DNA from: Deltaproteobacteria bacterium
Lineage (GTDB): Bacteria; Desulfobacterota; Desulfuromonadia; Desulfuromonadales; Geopsychrobacteraceae
DNA length: 34,282 bases
NCBI GenBank assembly: GCA_018399135.1
Contig: JAGYPB010000030.1
Coordinates: 1 to 34,282 of the forward strand
Reading direction: 5' to 3'
The first letter of the stretch is position 1; each line of letters starts with the position of its first letter. Under the pieces are notes generated by a model. The model searched no databases and had not been told where the DNA came from. It saw nothing but the letters and a program-made list of their open reading frames with translations. Positions 23,505-31,098 of this stretch are shown in pieces. Made by a program: the position numbers and the translations under genes.

Positions 23505-25609
23505 CAGTCGCTCTCCTCCTCCTGGCCTGATCCTGTTGGCGAGTTCAGTCCGCGTGCCGCACTGTAACCGAGAATACCGACCGTGTTCAGATTGTGTAAC
23601 AGGGCCGATGTCACCGGTTGGATGCGACCGGCAATGGCTAGTAACAGGAACAGAGTGTTGAAGCCAATGGTCGCATAAAAGCTGTTGCGGATGGTGCGCT
23701 GGGTTCGTGCCACGAGATCAAGAACATCCGCCAGAATGGCCAGATCCTCACGCAGCAGAATGGCCTGAGCGGCATCTTTGGCCAGATCAGCGCCGCCGGG
23801 CAGACTGATGCCGACATCCGCGGTTATCAACGCCGGAGCATCATTGACTCCGTCACCGATAAAGGCCGTATAGTCGCCCTGATCTTTCAGTTCCTTGATG
23901 ATGGCGGCCTTGTCTTCCGGTTTCAGATCCCAGTAAACCTGATCAATCTGTGGCAACTGCTGCTGCAAGGCCAGTGCGGTTTTTTCATGGTCGCCGGTCA
24001 GAACGATAATTTTTTTGATTTGCCGTTGCTTCAGGCGCGTCAGAACCCTGGCCGCTTCCGGACGAATCCGGTCGCGCAGGGCGATCACCCCTTCCAATCG
24101 GCCGTCGTGGGCAATGTAGAGAACATTTTTCCCATCATTGTGGAACCTTTCAGCGTGCTGATCCGCTGTCGAACAGTCGATATTTTCGTCTTCCTCGATA
24201 AAATGGCGGCTGCCGGCCAGAACCTGTTTGCCGTCAATATAGGCCGAAACCCCATGCGCAACGATAAAGTCCACTTGACTGGTCGGTGGGAAGCACAATC
24301 CCTTTTCCTTCGCGGCGCTCACAACCGCCTTGGCAACGGGATGAGCGTAATGTTCTTCCGCTCCGGCGGCCAGGGCCAGTAACTTGTTTTTGCTAACGCG
24401 CCGCACCGGCTGGATATCCGTGACTACCAGTTCGCCGTACGTCAGGGTGCCGGTTTTATCAAAGATCAGAGTATCGACCGATGAAAGTTCATCAAACGCC
24501 TGCGCTCCCTTGATCAGGGCACCATGGTGGGCTGCCGAATACATGGCAGTTTTTACCGCGAGCGGGGTTGCCAATTTGATCGCGCACGAATAGTCTACCG
24601 TCAGCGCGGCGGCACTTCGGCGGATATCACGGGTCGCAAGGAAAATACCGATACCCAGAGCAAAGGTAACAGGAACCAGGCGGTCCGCCAGTTCCTGACT
24701 TTGCCGCTGGGTTTGTGAACTTGAGCGCAGTGAGTTTTCCAGAAAACGACTGATTCGCGCCATACCGGTGTCGCTACCGACGGTTTCCACCTGGATCTCC
24801 AGTTTGCCTTCTTCAATCAGGGCACCGGAAAGAACTCTGTCGCCGGCTTGTTTGTGGACTGGTAGCGATTCCCCGGTAATCGAGCTCTGGTTGAGCAAGG
24901 CATCACCATGAACCACAATACCGTCTATCGGCACCAGTTCTCCCGGACCACAACGAATGACATGTCCTGGTTGCAGCTGTGAAAACGGAACACGTACTTC
25001 GATGCCGTCCTTAACCAGCCAGACCTCTTCGACCTGGGGGCGTAACAGGGCTTTTAGCAGCCCGGTGGTTTTGTCTTCGGATAATTGTTCCAGATACTCA
25101 CCAACACCAAGCAGAAAGACAATCATGTTAGCGGTGAAATAATCGCGTCTGAGCAACGAGAACCCTACCGCGCCCGCATCCAGAACATCGACTTTGATGC
25201 CCTGGTTGTGCAGGGTATCTATCCCTTTGAGCAGGGTGGGCAGGCCGATGAAGAGACTGATGACTGACTGCAGGGGCGGTGGCATAAAACGTAAAACCAG
25301 ACTGGTCAGAGCGAGGCCGGAGAGGGTCAGAGGATTAATCGGATGCGTTTGTTTCTGATAATTGGTGAAGGCGTCTGTCGGCAGGTTATGCAGCCGTTCC
25401 AATACGGCGGTTCTGGTGCTGTCAATGCCGTCATAGATCAGCGTGATGCTGGCAGCATAACGATTGACCCGGACGCTTTCAACTCCGGAGATATTTTCCA
25501 GAATTGCCTGCAGGTACAGAGCGTCGGCATGACGATGTCGCAAGGCCGGGCAGCGCACACGAAAACGACGCGGAATCTCGTGAACGATGGTCGTGGAACA
25601 AGCGATCAT
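23504..25609 (-). CDS. P1B-type metal ATPase with SCA motif (P1B-6, candidate FezB)
   Basis: 701 residues. The N-terminal HMA_2-like domain (about 8-80) has HEIPRRFRVRC in place of CxxC. The actuator domain keeps TGES (245-248). The membrane metal motif is YSCAIKLATP with Ser341-Cys342-Ala343 instead of CPC. DKTGTLT follows with phosphorylated Asp384, then the HP motif (YAHPVAK), TGDHEKTA and GDGVNDAPAL. The SCA type is the P1B-6 group linked to ferrous iron and ferrosome formation; mycobacterial CtpC (YTCA, Mn) is a looser relative. The neighbours (FeoA, HMA_2 protein, small membrane proteins) fit an iron role. It overlaps the genes on both sides by 3-4 nt. All catalytic residues appear intact. 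Confidence 0.9.
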   Translation of the reverse strand: MIACSTTIVHEIPRRFRVRCPALRHRHADALYLQAILENISGVESVRVNRYAASITLIYDGIDSTRTAVLERLHNLPTDAFTNYQKQTHPINPLTLSGLALTSLVLRFMPPPLQSVISLFIGLPTLLKGIDTLHNQGIKVDVLDAGAVGFSLLRRDYFTANMIVFLLGVGEYLEQLSEDKTTGLLKALLRPQVEEVWLVKDGIEVRVPFSQLQPGHVIRCGPGELVPIDGIVVHGDALLNQSSITGESLPVHKQAGDRVLSGALIEEGKLEIQVETVGSDTGMARISRFLENSLRSSSQTQRQSQELADRLVPVTFALGIGIFLATRDIRRSAAALTVDYSCAIKLATPLAVKTAMYSAAHHGALIKGAQAFDELSSVDTLIFDKTGTLTYGELVVTDIQPVRRVSKNKLLALAAGAEEHYAHPVAKAVVSAAKEKGLCFPPTSQVDFIVAHGVSAYIDGKQVLAGSRHFIEEDENIDCSTADQHAERFHNDGKNVLYIAHDGRLEGVIALRDRIRPEAARVLTRLKQRQIKKIIVLTGDHEKTALALQQQLPQIDQVYWDLKPEDKAAIIKELKDQGDYTAFIGDGVNDAPALITADVGISLPGGADLAKDAAQAILLREDLAILADVLDLVARTQRTIRNSFYATIGFNTLFLLLAIAGRIQPVTSALLHNLNTVGILGYSAARGLNSPTGSGQEEESD

Positions 25610-25821
25610 GTGGCGGTTTTCCCCGGACGTTTTTTCGGCGTATCAGGATACAGGTTGTAATGCCAGAGACTGAAGCCAATCAGCGCTAAACCCTGCCAGG
25701 TATGGGTCGCCATCCGCTGTCGCCGGTTTCCCTTGCCGGCGGCACTGATGACCAGCGCCGCCAGAGAGGCGGTCATGCCGACCTTGGCAACTTTGCGCAA
25801 CTGCGAAGTTGTCAGCGCCAT
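25606..25821 (-). CDS. Small membrane protein in the metal cluster
   Basis: 71 residues, rich in basic residues. A hydrophobic stretch lies at about 14-29 (GMTASLAALVISAAG) and another at about 40-54 (TWQGLALIGFSLWHYNLY). The tail is PDTPKKRPGKT. The family is not recognised. Its position between the 133-residue protein and the SCA-type ATPase, with a TAATG overlap upstream and an ATGA overlap downstream, shows it is a true co-translated gene. It could be a small ATPase partner like the FezA proteins of known ferrosome systems (inference from position and size). Confidence 0.75.
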   Translation of the reverse strand: MALTTSQLRKVAKVGMTASLAALVISAAGKGNRRQRMATHTWQGLALIGFSLWHYNLYPDTPKKRPGKTAT

Positions 25822-26222
25822 TACTCTTTCTTCTCCTGAGCCGGCTGGTTCATTTCAGCGCGGATATCTTCAAATTTTTCCTTGATTTCCTCAACCCCGG
25901 CCTGAGCTGCGTTGAAAAGTGATGTTGCACCTTTCATCAGCGATTTCTGGACAGTTTCATTGCCCAGCAGCAGAGCAATGCCGGCACCGATCAGCGCGCC
26001 TTTCCAGAACTGGCTGCTGTGGGTACCGTAAACCGGTAAATTGCTGACGCTGTAGGTTGACGGCGTTTGTGACATGAAGCCTGGACCGTTAAAGCCGGTG
26101 GGGTCATAGTCATATCTCTGATAAGCGTAATGAGCATCTGAACATGAGTGGGTCTGTTGTGTCGGCGTCGCGTTGGTCTCCGGAGCAGCTGCCGAGCAGC
26201 TTGTGTGGTCAGTTCTTTGCAT
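25821..26222 (-). CDS. Small protein with Gly-rich membrane helix and FWxGxLIG motif (DUF5132-like)
   Basis: 133 residues. The N-terminal part (about 1-65) is rich in Cys, His, Tyr and Pro (HTSCSAAAP, THSCSDAHY) and may bind metal. A hydrophobic Gly-zipper helix follows (FWKGALIGAGIALLLGNET, about 71-89). A charged helical tail follows (EEIKEKFEDIRAEMNQ). The tail and helix recall DUF5132/YtxH-like small proteins often found beside P-type ATPases. The FWxGxLIGxGxxLLxxNET segment is shared with the 149-residue protein at 26663-27112. AGGAGG lies 8 nt before ATG 26222. Confidence 0.8.
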   Translation of the reverse strand: MQRTDHTSCSAAAPETNATPTQQTHSCSDAHYAYQRYDYDPTGFNGPGFMSQTPSTYSVSNLPVYGTHSSQFWKGALIGAGIALLLGNETVQKSLMKGATSLFNAAQAGVEEIKEKFEDIRAEMNQPAQEKKE

Positions 26223-26235
26223 GATAACAGCCTCC

Positions 26236-26589
26236 TTATTTTTTACCGTCAGCTTCATTTTTCTTGCCGAGCATATTGATGGCGTATCCGACCCCGGTAG
26301 CGGTTGCCAGCATGACAGCCCAGTTGGTCACGCGCCCACCGCCGATAGCCTGGGCTGCTGCCGTTGCTGTTGCAGCTGCAAGTCCGGCGCCGGCACCTTT
26401 GGCAAGACTGTCGGTCAGGGCTTCACCGATGGACATCTCTTCGCTCTGAACCTTGTGCAAGTTCAGGCCCATGGCGACGGTCGAGCCGATCACCGTACCG
26501 AAAATTCCGGTATTTAATACAGCATTGGGACGGATGGATAGCGAGCTGACGGGATAATTGTAGTTATTTGAATAGGTTTGATTTTGCAT
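26236..26589 (-). CDS. Small Gly/Ala-rich membrane protein in the metal cluster
   Basis: 117 residues. After a polar Asn/Tyr-rich N terminus there are three hydrophobic stretches. They lie at about 27-45 (GIFGTVIGSTVAMGLNLH), 64-82 (AKGAGAGLAAATATAAAQA) and 88-107 (NWAVMLATATGVGYAINML), with a lysine-rich tail. The many small residues (GxxxG-type spacing) suggest tight helix packing. This is reminiscent of small proteins that coat or shape organelle membranes such as magnetosomes, but that is analogy only. The family is not recognised. AAGGAG precedes ATG 26589, and the next gene starts 13 nt after its stop. Confidence 0.78.
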   Translation of the reverse strand: MQNQTYSNNYNYPVSSLSIRPNAVLNTGIFGTVIGSTVAMGLNLHKVQSEEMSIGEALTDSLAKGAGAGLAAATATAAAQAIGGGRVTNWAVMLATATGVGYAINMLGKKNEADGKK

Positions 26590-26662
26590 GGTCGAACTCC
26601 TTGAAAGCGGTTTGAAACCATTTTGTCAACGTGCTGTTGCTTGCAGCATAGGTCGATTTAAA

Positions 26663-27112
26663 TTACTTGGTCGTAGCGGTATTTTTGAACAAACCGGTTA
26701 TCGATTCACGAATCGTTTCATTGCTGAACAGCAAGGTCACGCCACCGCCGATCAGCAGCCCAGTCCAGAAAGCTCCGCTCTGGGTATTGAGATAGGAGAG
26801 GCTACCGGCGACATCTTCCACACTCATTTCACCGCGTCGGAACTTTTCAGCCATGCGCATGAAATGCTCTGCCTGTTGGGCATTTTTGTCGTGATGTTCG
26901 CAGCCTTCCGCGTGGCCTTGCGAGCCGTACTTGGCTGACTGTCCCTGTCGTTCCTGCATGGCCTGCATGTGCTGCCACATGGCGCGCTGGTCGGTCGCCA
27001 GCTGTTGCAACATCGCCTGCTGCATGGCTAATTGCTGCAGCAGCTGTTCGTTATGGGTTTGCGGTTGTTGCTGATCTTCCGGCTTGTGGCTTTGGGCCTT
27101 TTCCTGTTCCAT
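26663..27112 (-). CDS. Gln/Met/His-rich coiled-coil protein with FWxGxLIG membrane motif
   Basis: 149 residues. The N-terminal half (about 1-60) is a Gln/Met-rich amphipathic helix, probably a coiled coil (QQLAMQQAMLQQLATDQR). A His/Cys-rich patch follows (HAEGCEHHDK) that could bind metal. A short helical region (FRRGEMSVEDVAGSLSYL) leads to the Gly-rich membrane segment FWTGLLIGGGVTLLFSNET and a short tail. The membrane segment is paralogous to that of the 133-residue protein. AAGGAGG precedes ATG 27112. Function unknown. Confidence 0.8.
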   Translation of the reverse strand: MEQEKAQSHKPEDQQQPQTHNEQLLQQLAMQQAMLQQLATDQRAMWQHMQAMQERQGQSAKYGSQGHAEGCEHHDKNAQQAEHFMRMAEKFRRGEMSVEDVAGSLSYLNTQSGAFWTGLLIGGGVTLLFSNETIRESITGLFKNTATTK

Positions 27113-27136
27113 TGAGTTCCTCCTTGTGCTGATCGG

Positions 27137-27463
27137 TTACCCGTTACCCCAGAGTGTCAGAAGTTCCATGGTGACTTCCGAACGTTCCTCCAGTGGGGAG
27201 TTCACTAATTTTCCCCAAAAATTTTCGGGAATTATGTTGGTGTCATATTCGATGACGATCGAGCCATTTTTGTTGTTGAGGCGATAGTGGTGAATGCCTG
27301 CCAACTTTTCCATCAATTTCTCCAGATCGATATCCGCCAGCCCGCTCTTGGCAGCGAGAGCGAGCTTGATCCGGATTCGGCCGGGAATGTGATGAGCGAT
27401 GCGAGCGTAATCCGCGATTCGGAACAGGGTATCCAGCGCCTGCTGTTGTTCGATTTCCGTCAT
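27137..27463 (-). CDS. Free-standing HMA_2-like protein
   Basis: 108 residues. HHIPGRIRIKL (about 23-34), followed by a helix and GSIVIEYD (about 67-74), gives the beta-alpha-beta pattern of the HMA_2 family, a CxxC-less relative of heavy-metal-associated domains. The same module heads both ATPases in this cluster. The C-terminal helix (NFWGKLVNSPLEERSEVTMELLTLW) is separate. It probably binds the ATPases or passes metal to them; which metal is not known. It is encoded 5 nt after the stop of the upstream ATPase. Confidence 0.82.
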   Translation of the reverse strand: MTEIEQQQALDTLFRIADYARIAHHIPGRIRIKLALAAKSGLADIDLEKLMEKLAGIHHYRLNNKNGSIVIEYDTNIIPENFWGKLVNSPLEERSEVTMELLTLWGNG

Positions 27464-27468
27464 TGTTA

Positions 27469-29676
27469 TTACTCAGTCTCCTCTTCTTCCCCAGGCAAGC
27501 CAGGTGGCTCCCAGTTAAGCAGCCGGCTGGAATTCAATACGATGCCCAGGGTATGAACGATGTGCAGGGCTCCCGCCATCAGCGGTGTCATGAACCCCGA
27601 GGCTCCAAGAATAGCGCCTCCTAAATTAGTCCACATGGCCATTTGGTGATTCTGCTCAATGGTATTCAGAGCGTGTTGGCTCAACTGGCGCAATTTGACC
27701 AGTCTAACCAGGGCACTGTCGGCCAGGGCGATATCGGCAGCTTCAATGGCAACTTCCGCACCGCCGGCTCCCATGGCAATACCGACCCTGGCGTTAGCCA
27801 GTGCCAGGGCATCGTTGACGCCGTCTCCGACCATGACGATCTTGTCATGGGTTTTCTGCAGTTGTTTTACGTAATTTGACTTTTCTTCCGGCAAAAGCTC
27901 CGCTTGCCAGCTGTCGAAATGAAATTGTTCGGCCACCGCCCGCGCCATGCGTTCGGTGTCGCCGGTTACCAGGTGCATTTCCTTGACGCCGTTAGCACGC
28001 AACCAGTCAAGCACTGGTCCGGTATTGGGTCGCACCGGGTTGGCAATACTGATGAGTCCTTGCATCTTGCCGTTGCGGGCGACATAGATCAGTGAATAGC
28101 CATGGTCGAGTTGTTCCTTGGCGCGCTGCTTGAAATAGTTGATGTTGATCTGGTGATCACGCATCCACTTATCGTTTCCGACCAGAACGTCGGTATTGTC
28201 GATCCGGGCGCTGACCCCGCGGCCGATGGTGAAATGACATTCAGCATGCCGGGGAATGTCGATTCCTCGTTCTTCGGCGGCGGCGACAATCGCCCGGGCC
28301 ATGGGATGCTGGGTGTGTTTTTCCGCCCCTGCCGCCAGTGCCAGAACTTTCTCGGGTTGTTGACTCGGGGTGCGGGTAAAAATATCCATGACGATCGGGG
28401 TTTCGAGGGTCAAGGTGCCGGTTTTGTCGAAACAGAAACAATCGGCTTCGGCGATCTGTTCGAGATAATATCCCCCTTTGATCAGAACATGATTTCGGGC
28501 GGCGTTGGCCAGGGCGGCGGAGACGGCTGTGGACGCTGCCAGAACCGTGGCGCAAGGACAGGCCAGCACCAGCAGAATAGTGAAAGCGCGGGTCGGACTC
28601 AAGGTCAGCAGAAAGGTGCCGGCAACGGCAACGGTACCCAGCTTCATCAAGCGGTTGGCGAGCAGGTCGGCACGTTTTTCCGCCGGAGCCTGATTGCGCA
28701 GGGAATACTCAACAAGATGCAGGATGCGGCACAGGTAGGTTTCATCACCGACCTTTTCGGCGCGGATGAACAGGACACCCTGACATACAATAGTGCCGGC
28801 GTAGACCTGATCTCCACTCCGGCGGTTTTCCAACTCGGCACGACCGGTTACCGGAGACTCATCGACCATTGCTTCGCCCTGAATGATGACGCCATCAACA
28901 GCAATTTTTTCACCGGTGTGGCAGACTACTGTCGAGCCCGCCTGAACTTGATCGACCGGAATTTCAACCTCCATGCCGTCGACCAGAATAAACGTATTTT
29001 TTTCCGTCAGTTCAAGGATTTCACGAATTGCCCGGTGAGAGCGGCGGGCAACATAGTCTTCCAACAACATGCCGACGCGTAGAATCCAGATGACTTCGAG
29101 GGCGGTCAGGGCCTGGCCAAGAAAAATTGCGACAAAACAGGTAGCGGCAAGGAAGGGAAACAGACTTTTGTGGCGGCCGGAACGCAGATCCTTCCAGGCA
29201 TGGGTCAACAGCGGGTAGGCACCGAGCAGGGCGACGGCTGAAGTTGGACTGAGCGGACCTTCCGCCACCGGTTTTTTGAGGATCACCCGGCGTACAAGCA
29301 CCCAGACGACGTATCCACTCAGGGCTATCACGCCGATGATCTGGCGGGTCAGCGGTGGTGGTTCCTTTCTGTCGGGCTGACAGCGCGAACAAACCAGATC
29401 GCAGGCATTGGCGTCCAACAACATCTCCACGGAGTCCATGGGGATGGGAACAACGGTGTTGAATTCTTCGAGATGATCCAGCAATTGCTGACGGGTGTCG
29501 GGCTCGGCAATGTATTCCAGCACCAGACTGCCTGAGTTAATGCGCGGATCAATTGTCAAAATCGGTAGATGCTTCAGGCAGGCTTCAATTTCTTTTGCCA
29601 GGGTTCGGTTATTGCGCAAACCGGTAATGCGGAGCCGGAGACGCCCTGGAATGTCGTGCTTTATTATAATCTTCAT
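27469..29676 (-). CDS. P1B-type ATPase with CPC motif but altered TGE actuator loop
   Basis: 735 residues. An HMA_2-like N terminus (KHDIPGRLRLRITGL, about 7-75) precedes a CDLVCSRC cysteine cluster (about 92-99). The membrane motif is ACPCA (Cys373-Pro374-Cys375). DKTGTLT has Asp417, followed by the HP motif (HTQHPMAR) and GDGVNDALAL (Leu in place of the usual Pro). The actuator loop that normally reads TGES reads TGRA (277-280): Arg279 (codon 28842-28840) replaces the glutamate that drives dephosphorylation. It may therefore load and phosphorylate but not cycle, or act as a regulatory or structural partner. ATG 29676 was preferred over the adjacent GTG 29679. It is the first gene of the metal operon. 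Confidence 0.9.
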   Translation of the reverse strand: MKIIIKHDIPGRLRLRITGLRNNRTLAKEIEACLKHLPILTIDPRINSGSLVLEYIAEPDTRQQLLDHLEEFNTVVPIPMDSVEMLLDANACDLVCSRCQPDRKEPPPLTRQIIGVIALSGYVVWVLVRRVILKKPVAEGPLSPTSAVALLGAYPLLTHAWKDLRSGRHKSLFPFLAATCFVAIFLGQALTALEVIWILRVGMLLEDYVARRSHRAIREILELTEKNTFILVDGMEVEIPVDQVQAGSTVVCHTGEKIAVDGVIIQGEAMVDESPVTGRAELENRRSGDQVYAGTIVCQGVLFIRAEKVGDETYLCRILHLVEYSLRNQAPAEKRADLLANRLMKLGTVAVAGTFLLTLSPTRAFTILLVLACPCATVLAASTAVSAALANAARNHVLIKGGYYLEQIAEADCFCFDKTGTLTLETPIVMDIFTRTPSQQPEKVLALAAGAEKHTQHPMARAIVAAAEERGIDIPRHAECHFTIGRGVSARIDNTDVLVGNDKWMRDHQININYFKQRAKEQLDHGYSLIYVARNGKMQGLISIANPVRPNTGPVLDWLRANGVKEMHLVTGDTERMARAVAEQFHFDSWQAELLPEEKSNYVKQLQKTHDKIVMVGDGVNDALALANARVGIAMGAGGAEVAIEAADIALADSALVRLVKLRQLSQHALNTIEQNHQMAMWTNLGGAILGASGFMTPLMAGALHIVHTLGIVLNSSRLLNWEPPGLPGEEEETE

Positions 29677-29720
29677 CACCGACCCGTTAATGCAGGGATT
29701 AATCCACGGTTAGCTTTCCC

Positions 29721-29768
29721 TTTATAACGCGGATGTGGCCTGAAAACTGTGACATATGTCACAGTTTT
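29721..29768 (-). promoter_or_regulatory. CRP/FNR-family operator and class II promoter of the metal cluster
   Basis: 29743-29768 is a perfect 26-bp palindrome whose half is AAAACTGTGACAT. It contains TGTGA-N6-TCACA, the CRP-type consensus, rather than the TTGAT-N4-ATCAA of FNR. On the minus strand TATAAA (29726-29721) makes a -10 element; the start would then be 29714, with the palindrome centred at exactly -41.5. That is the classic class II activator position, and no good -35 is present, as expected for an activated promoter. The leader to ATG 29676 is about 38 nt. The hairpin could also help end the upstream flavodoxin operon. Confidence 0.75.
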
Positions 29769-29810
29769 GCCTCCATTAAGGATTAAGTGACGGCAGAATC
29801 GATTTTTCGC

Positions 29811-30317
29811 TTAACTTTTTTTGCCATAATAAACTCTCGCCGCCCAGCTGCGGGCATTGTGCAGGTCGGTGTCATCAGGGTGGCGCTCGGCATCTTTCCA
29901 GCGTTTACCTCGCGCCTCGTCCGGTGCGTGGGGGTGCTCCGGCGGAAGTTGGCTCATCCAGGCGATGAGTTTTGGGTCGATGGCGCCCTGGCAGATAAAA
30001 CGATCGACAACGAAGCAGTCAGGAACCATCTCTGCGGCTTTATCAAGACTTTCACGGGCATGGTCGGAGTCGGGGTAGGCCCCCAGAGTCGCGAACAGAG
30101 CAACCGGTTTGCCGCTGATGCGGCGCAGGTACTCTGCTGCCTTCGCATCGGCGGTACCCTTGTCGACCCAGAAGCCGACAAAAATCAGATCGTAGTCGTT
30201 TGCATTGGGAGCCTGTTCCACCGGGAAGAGTACCGCCCCGGGCAATACCTGATGGATGGCTTCGGCTACTTTTCCGGTGTTGCCGGTTTTGCTGGAATAG
30301 GTCACGAGAATTTTCAT
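29811..30317 (-). CDS. Flavodoxin-family protein (BilS-like)
   Basis: 168 residues. The FMN phosphate loop is TYSSKTGNTGKVAEAI (about 6-21). IFVGFWVDKGTAD and FATLGAYPDSDHA form the isoalloxazine-side loops. The C-terminal extension (HPDDTDLHNARSWAARVYYGKK) is typical of a flavodoxin subgroup that includes BilS, a partner in bilirubin reduction. It is a one- or two-electron carrier. As last gene of an importer/exporter operon, it may supply electrons to reduce imported metal chelate (inference). AAAGGAC precedes ATG 30317. Confidence 0.85.
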   Translation of the reverse strand: MKILVTYSSKTGNTGKVAEAIHQVLPGAVLFPVEQAPNANDYDLIFVGFWVDKGTADAKAAEYLRRISGKPVALFATLGAYPDSDHARESLDKAAEMVPDCFVVDRFICQGAIDPKLIAWMSQLPPEHPHAPDEARGKRWKDAERHPDDTDLHNARSWAARVYYGKKS

Positions 30318-30336
30318 AAGAGTCCTTTCTGCTTGG

Positions 30337-31098
30337 TTATTCCGAATAGTTCGACATGGTGCAGGTGCCCACCGTGCCGACGGCCAGGGTTGCTGCCAGC
30401 AGGATCAGTCCGGAGACAATCACCGCACCGTCCAGGGTCTGGGCGCGCATGATGATATTGGTGTGGGTCAGGGGAAACAGGTAAACAACCCCTTTGACGG
30501 CGTTAGGAAGATTGTCAACGGGGAAGAAGGTGCCGGAAAAAAAACTCATGGGCATGATGAAAAAATTCATGATCATAGCGCTCGACTCCATGTCTTTGAT
30601 CAAGAGACCGACAATAACCCCGAGGCCTGAAAAGAAAGCCAGATTGAGGAGCAGGGCCACTGCGGCAAACCCGGACAGAACAAAAACATCAAAGAGCAGG
30701 TAACCGGCACCGATAATAACAGCGGCGGCGACCAGACCACGCAGGATGCCCGACAGAATGAGGCCGGCCATGATTGCCGCAGGCGATGTTGGCGAGGTGA
30801 TGATCGTCTGAAAGCTTTTATTGTGGAGTCTGCCGAAACTGACCGAGGTCATGACCAGGTTGTAGGAGTTCATCATCGAGGTCATGGAAATAAGTCCCTG
30901 AACCAGAAACAGTTCGTAGCGGACGCCGTCGAAACTGATCCGTGAGCCGAAACCGAAACCGAAGGCGGCCAGATAAATCAGCGGCGACATCAGCGAATAA
31001 AAAACAAAACCGAACCGTGTCAGCTTGACCTTCAGCAACAGCATCTCGCGCAACAGAACAGCGCCGGCACCGGCTTTGAAATCGTTCAGTATCATCAA
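30337..31098 (-). CDS. ABC-2 type export permease
   Basis: 253 residues with about six transmembrane helices. LREMLLLKVKLTRFGFVFYSLMSPLIYL at the start and SFFSGTFFPVDNLPNAVKGVVYLFPLTH near the end are the typical ABC-2 features. It pairs with the ATPase encoded directly upstream (4-nt overlap). Drug, polysaccharide and siderophore exporters share this fold, so the substrate is open. The C terminus (GTVGTCTMSNYSE) is short and atypical. Confidence 0.9.
   Translation of the reverse strand: MMILNDFKAGAGAVLLREMLLLKVKLTRFGFVFYSLMSPLIYLAAFGFGFGSRISFDGVRYELFLVQGLISMTSMMNSYNLVMTSVSFGRLHNKSFQTIITSPTSPAAIMAGLILSGILRGLVAAAVIIGAGYLLFDVFVLSGFAAVALLLNLAFFSGLGVIVGLLIKDMESSAMIMNFFIMPMSFFSGTFFPVDNLPNAVKGVVYLFPLTHTNIIMRAQTLDGAVIVSGLILLAATLAVGTVGTCTMSNYSE

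Noticed and set aside
28102..29082. Plus-strand frame of 326 codons opposite the CPC-type ATPase
   Set aside because: It is antisense to strongly conserved ATPase motifs and has no recognisable domain.
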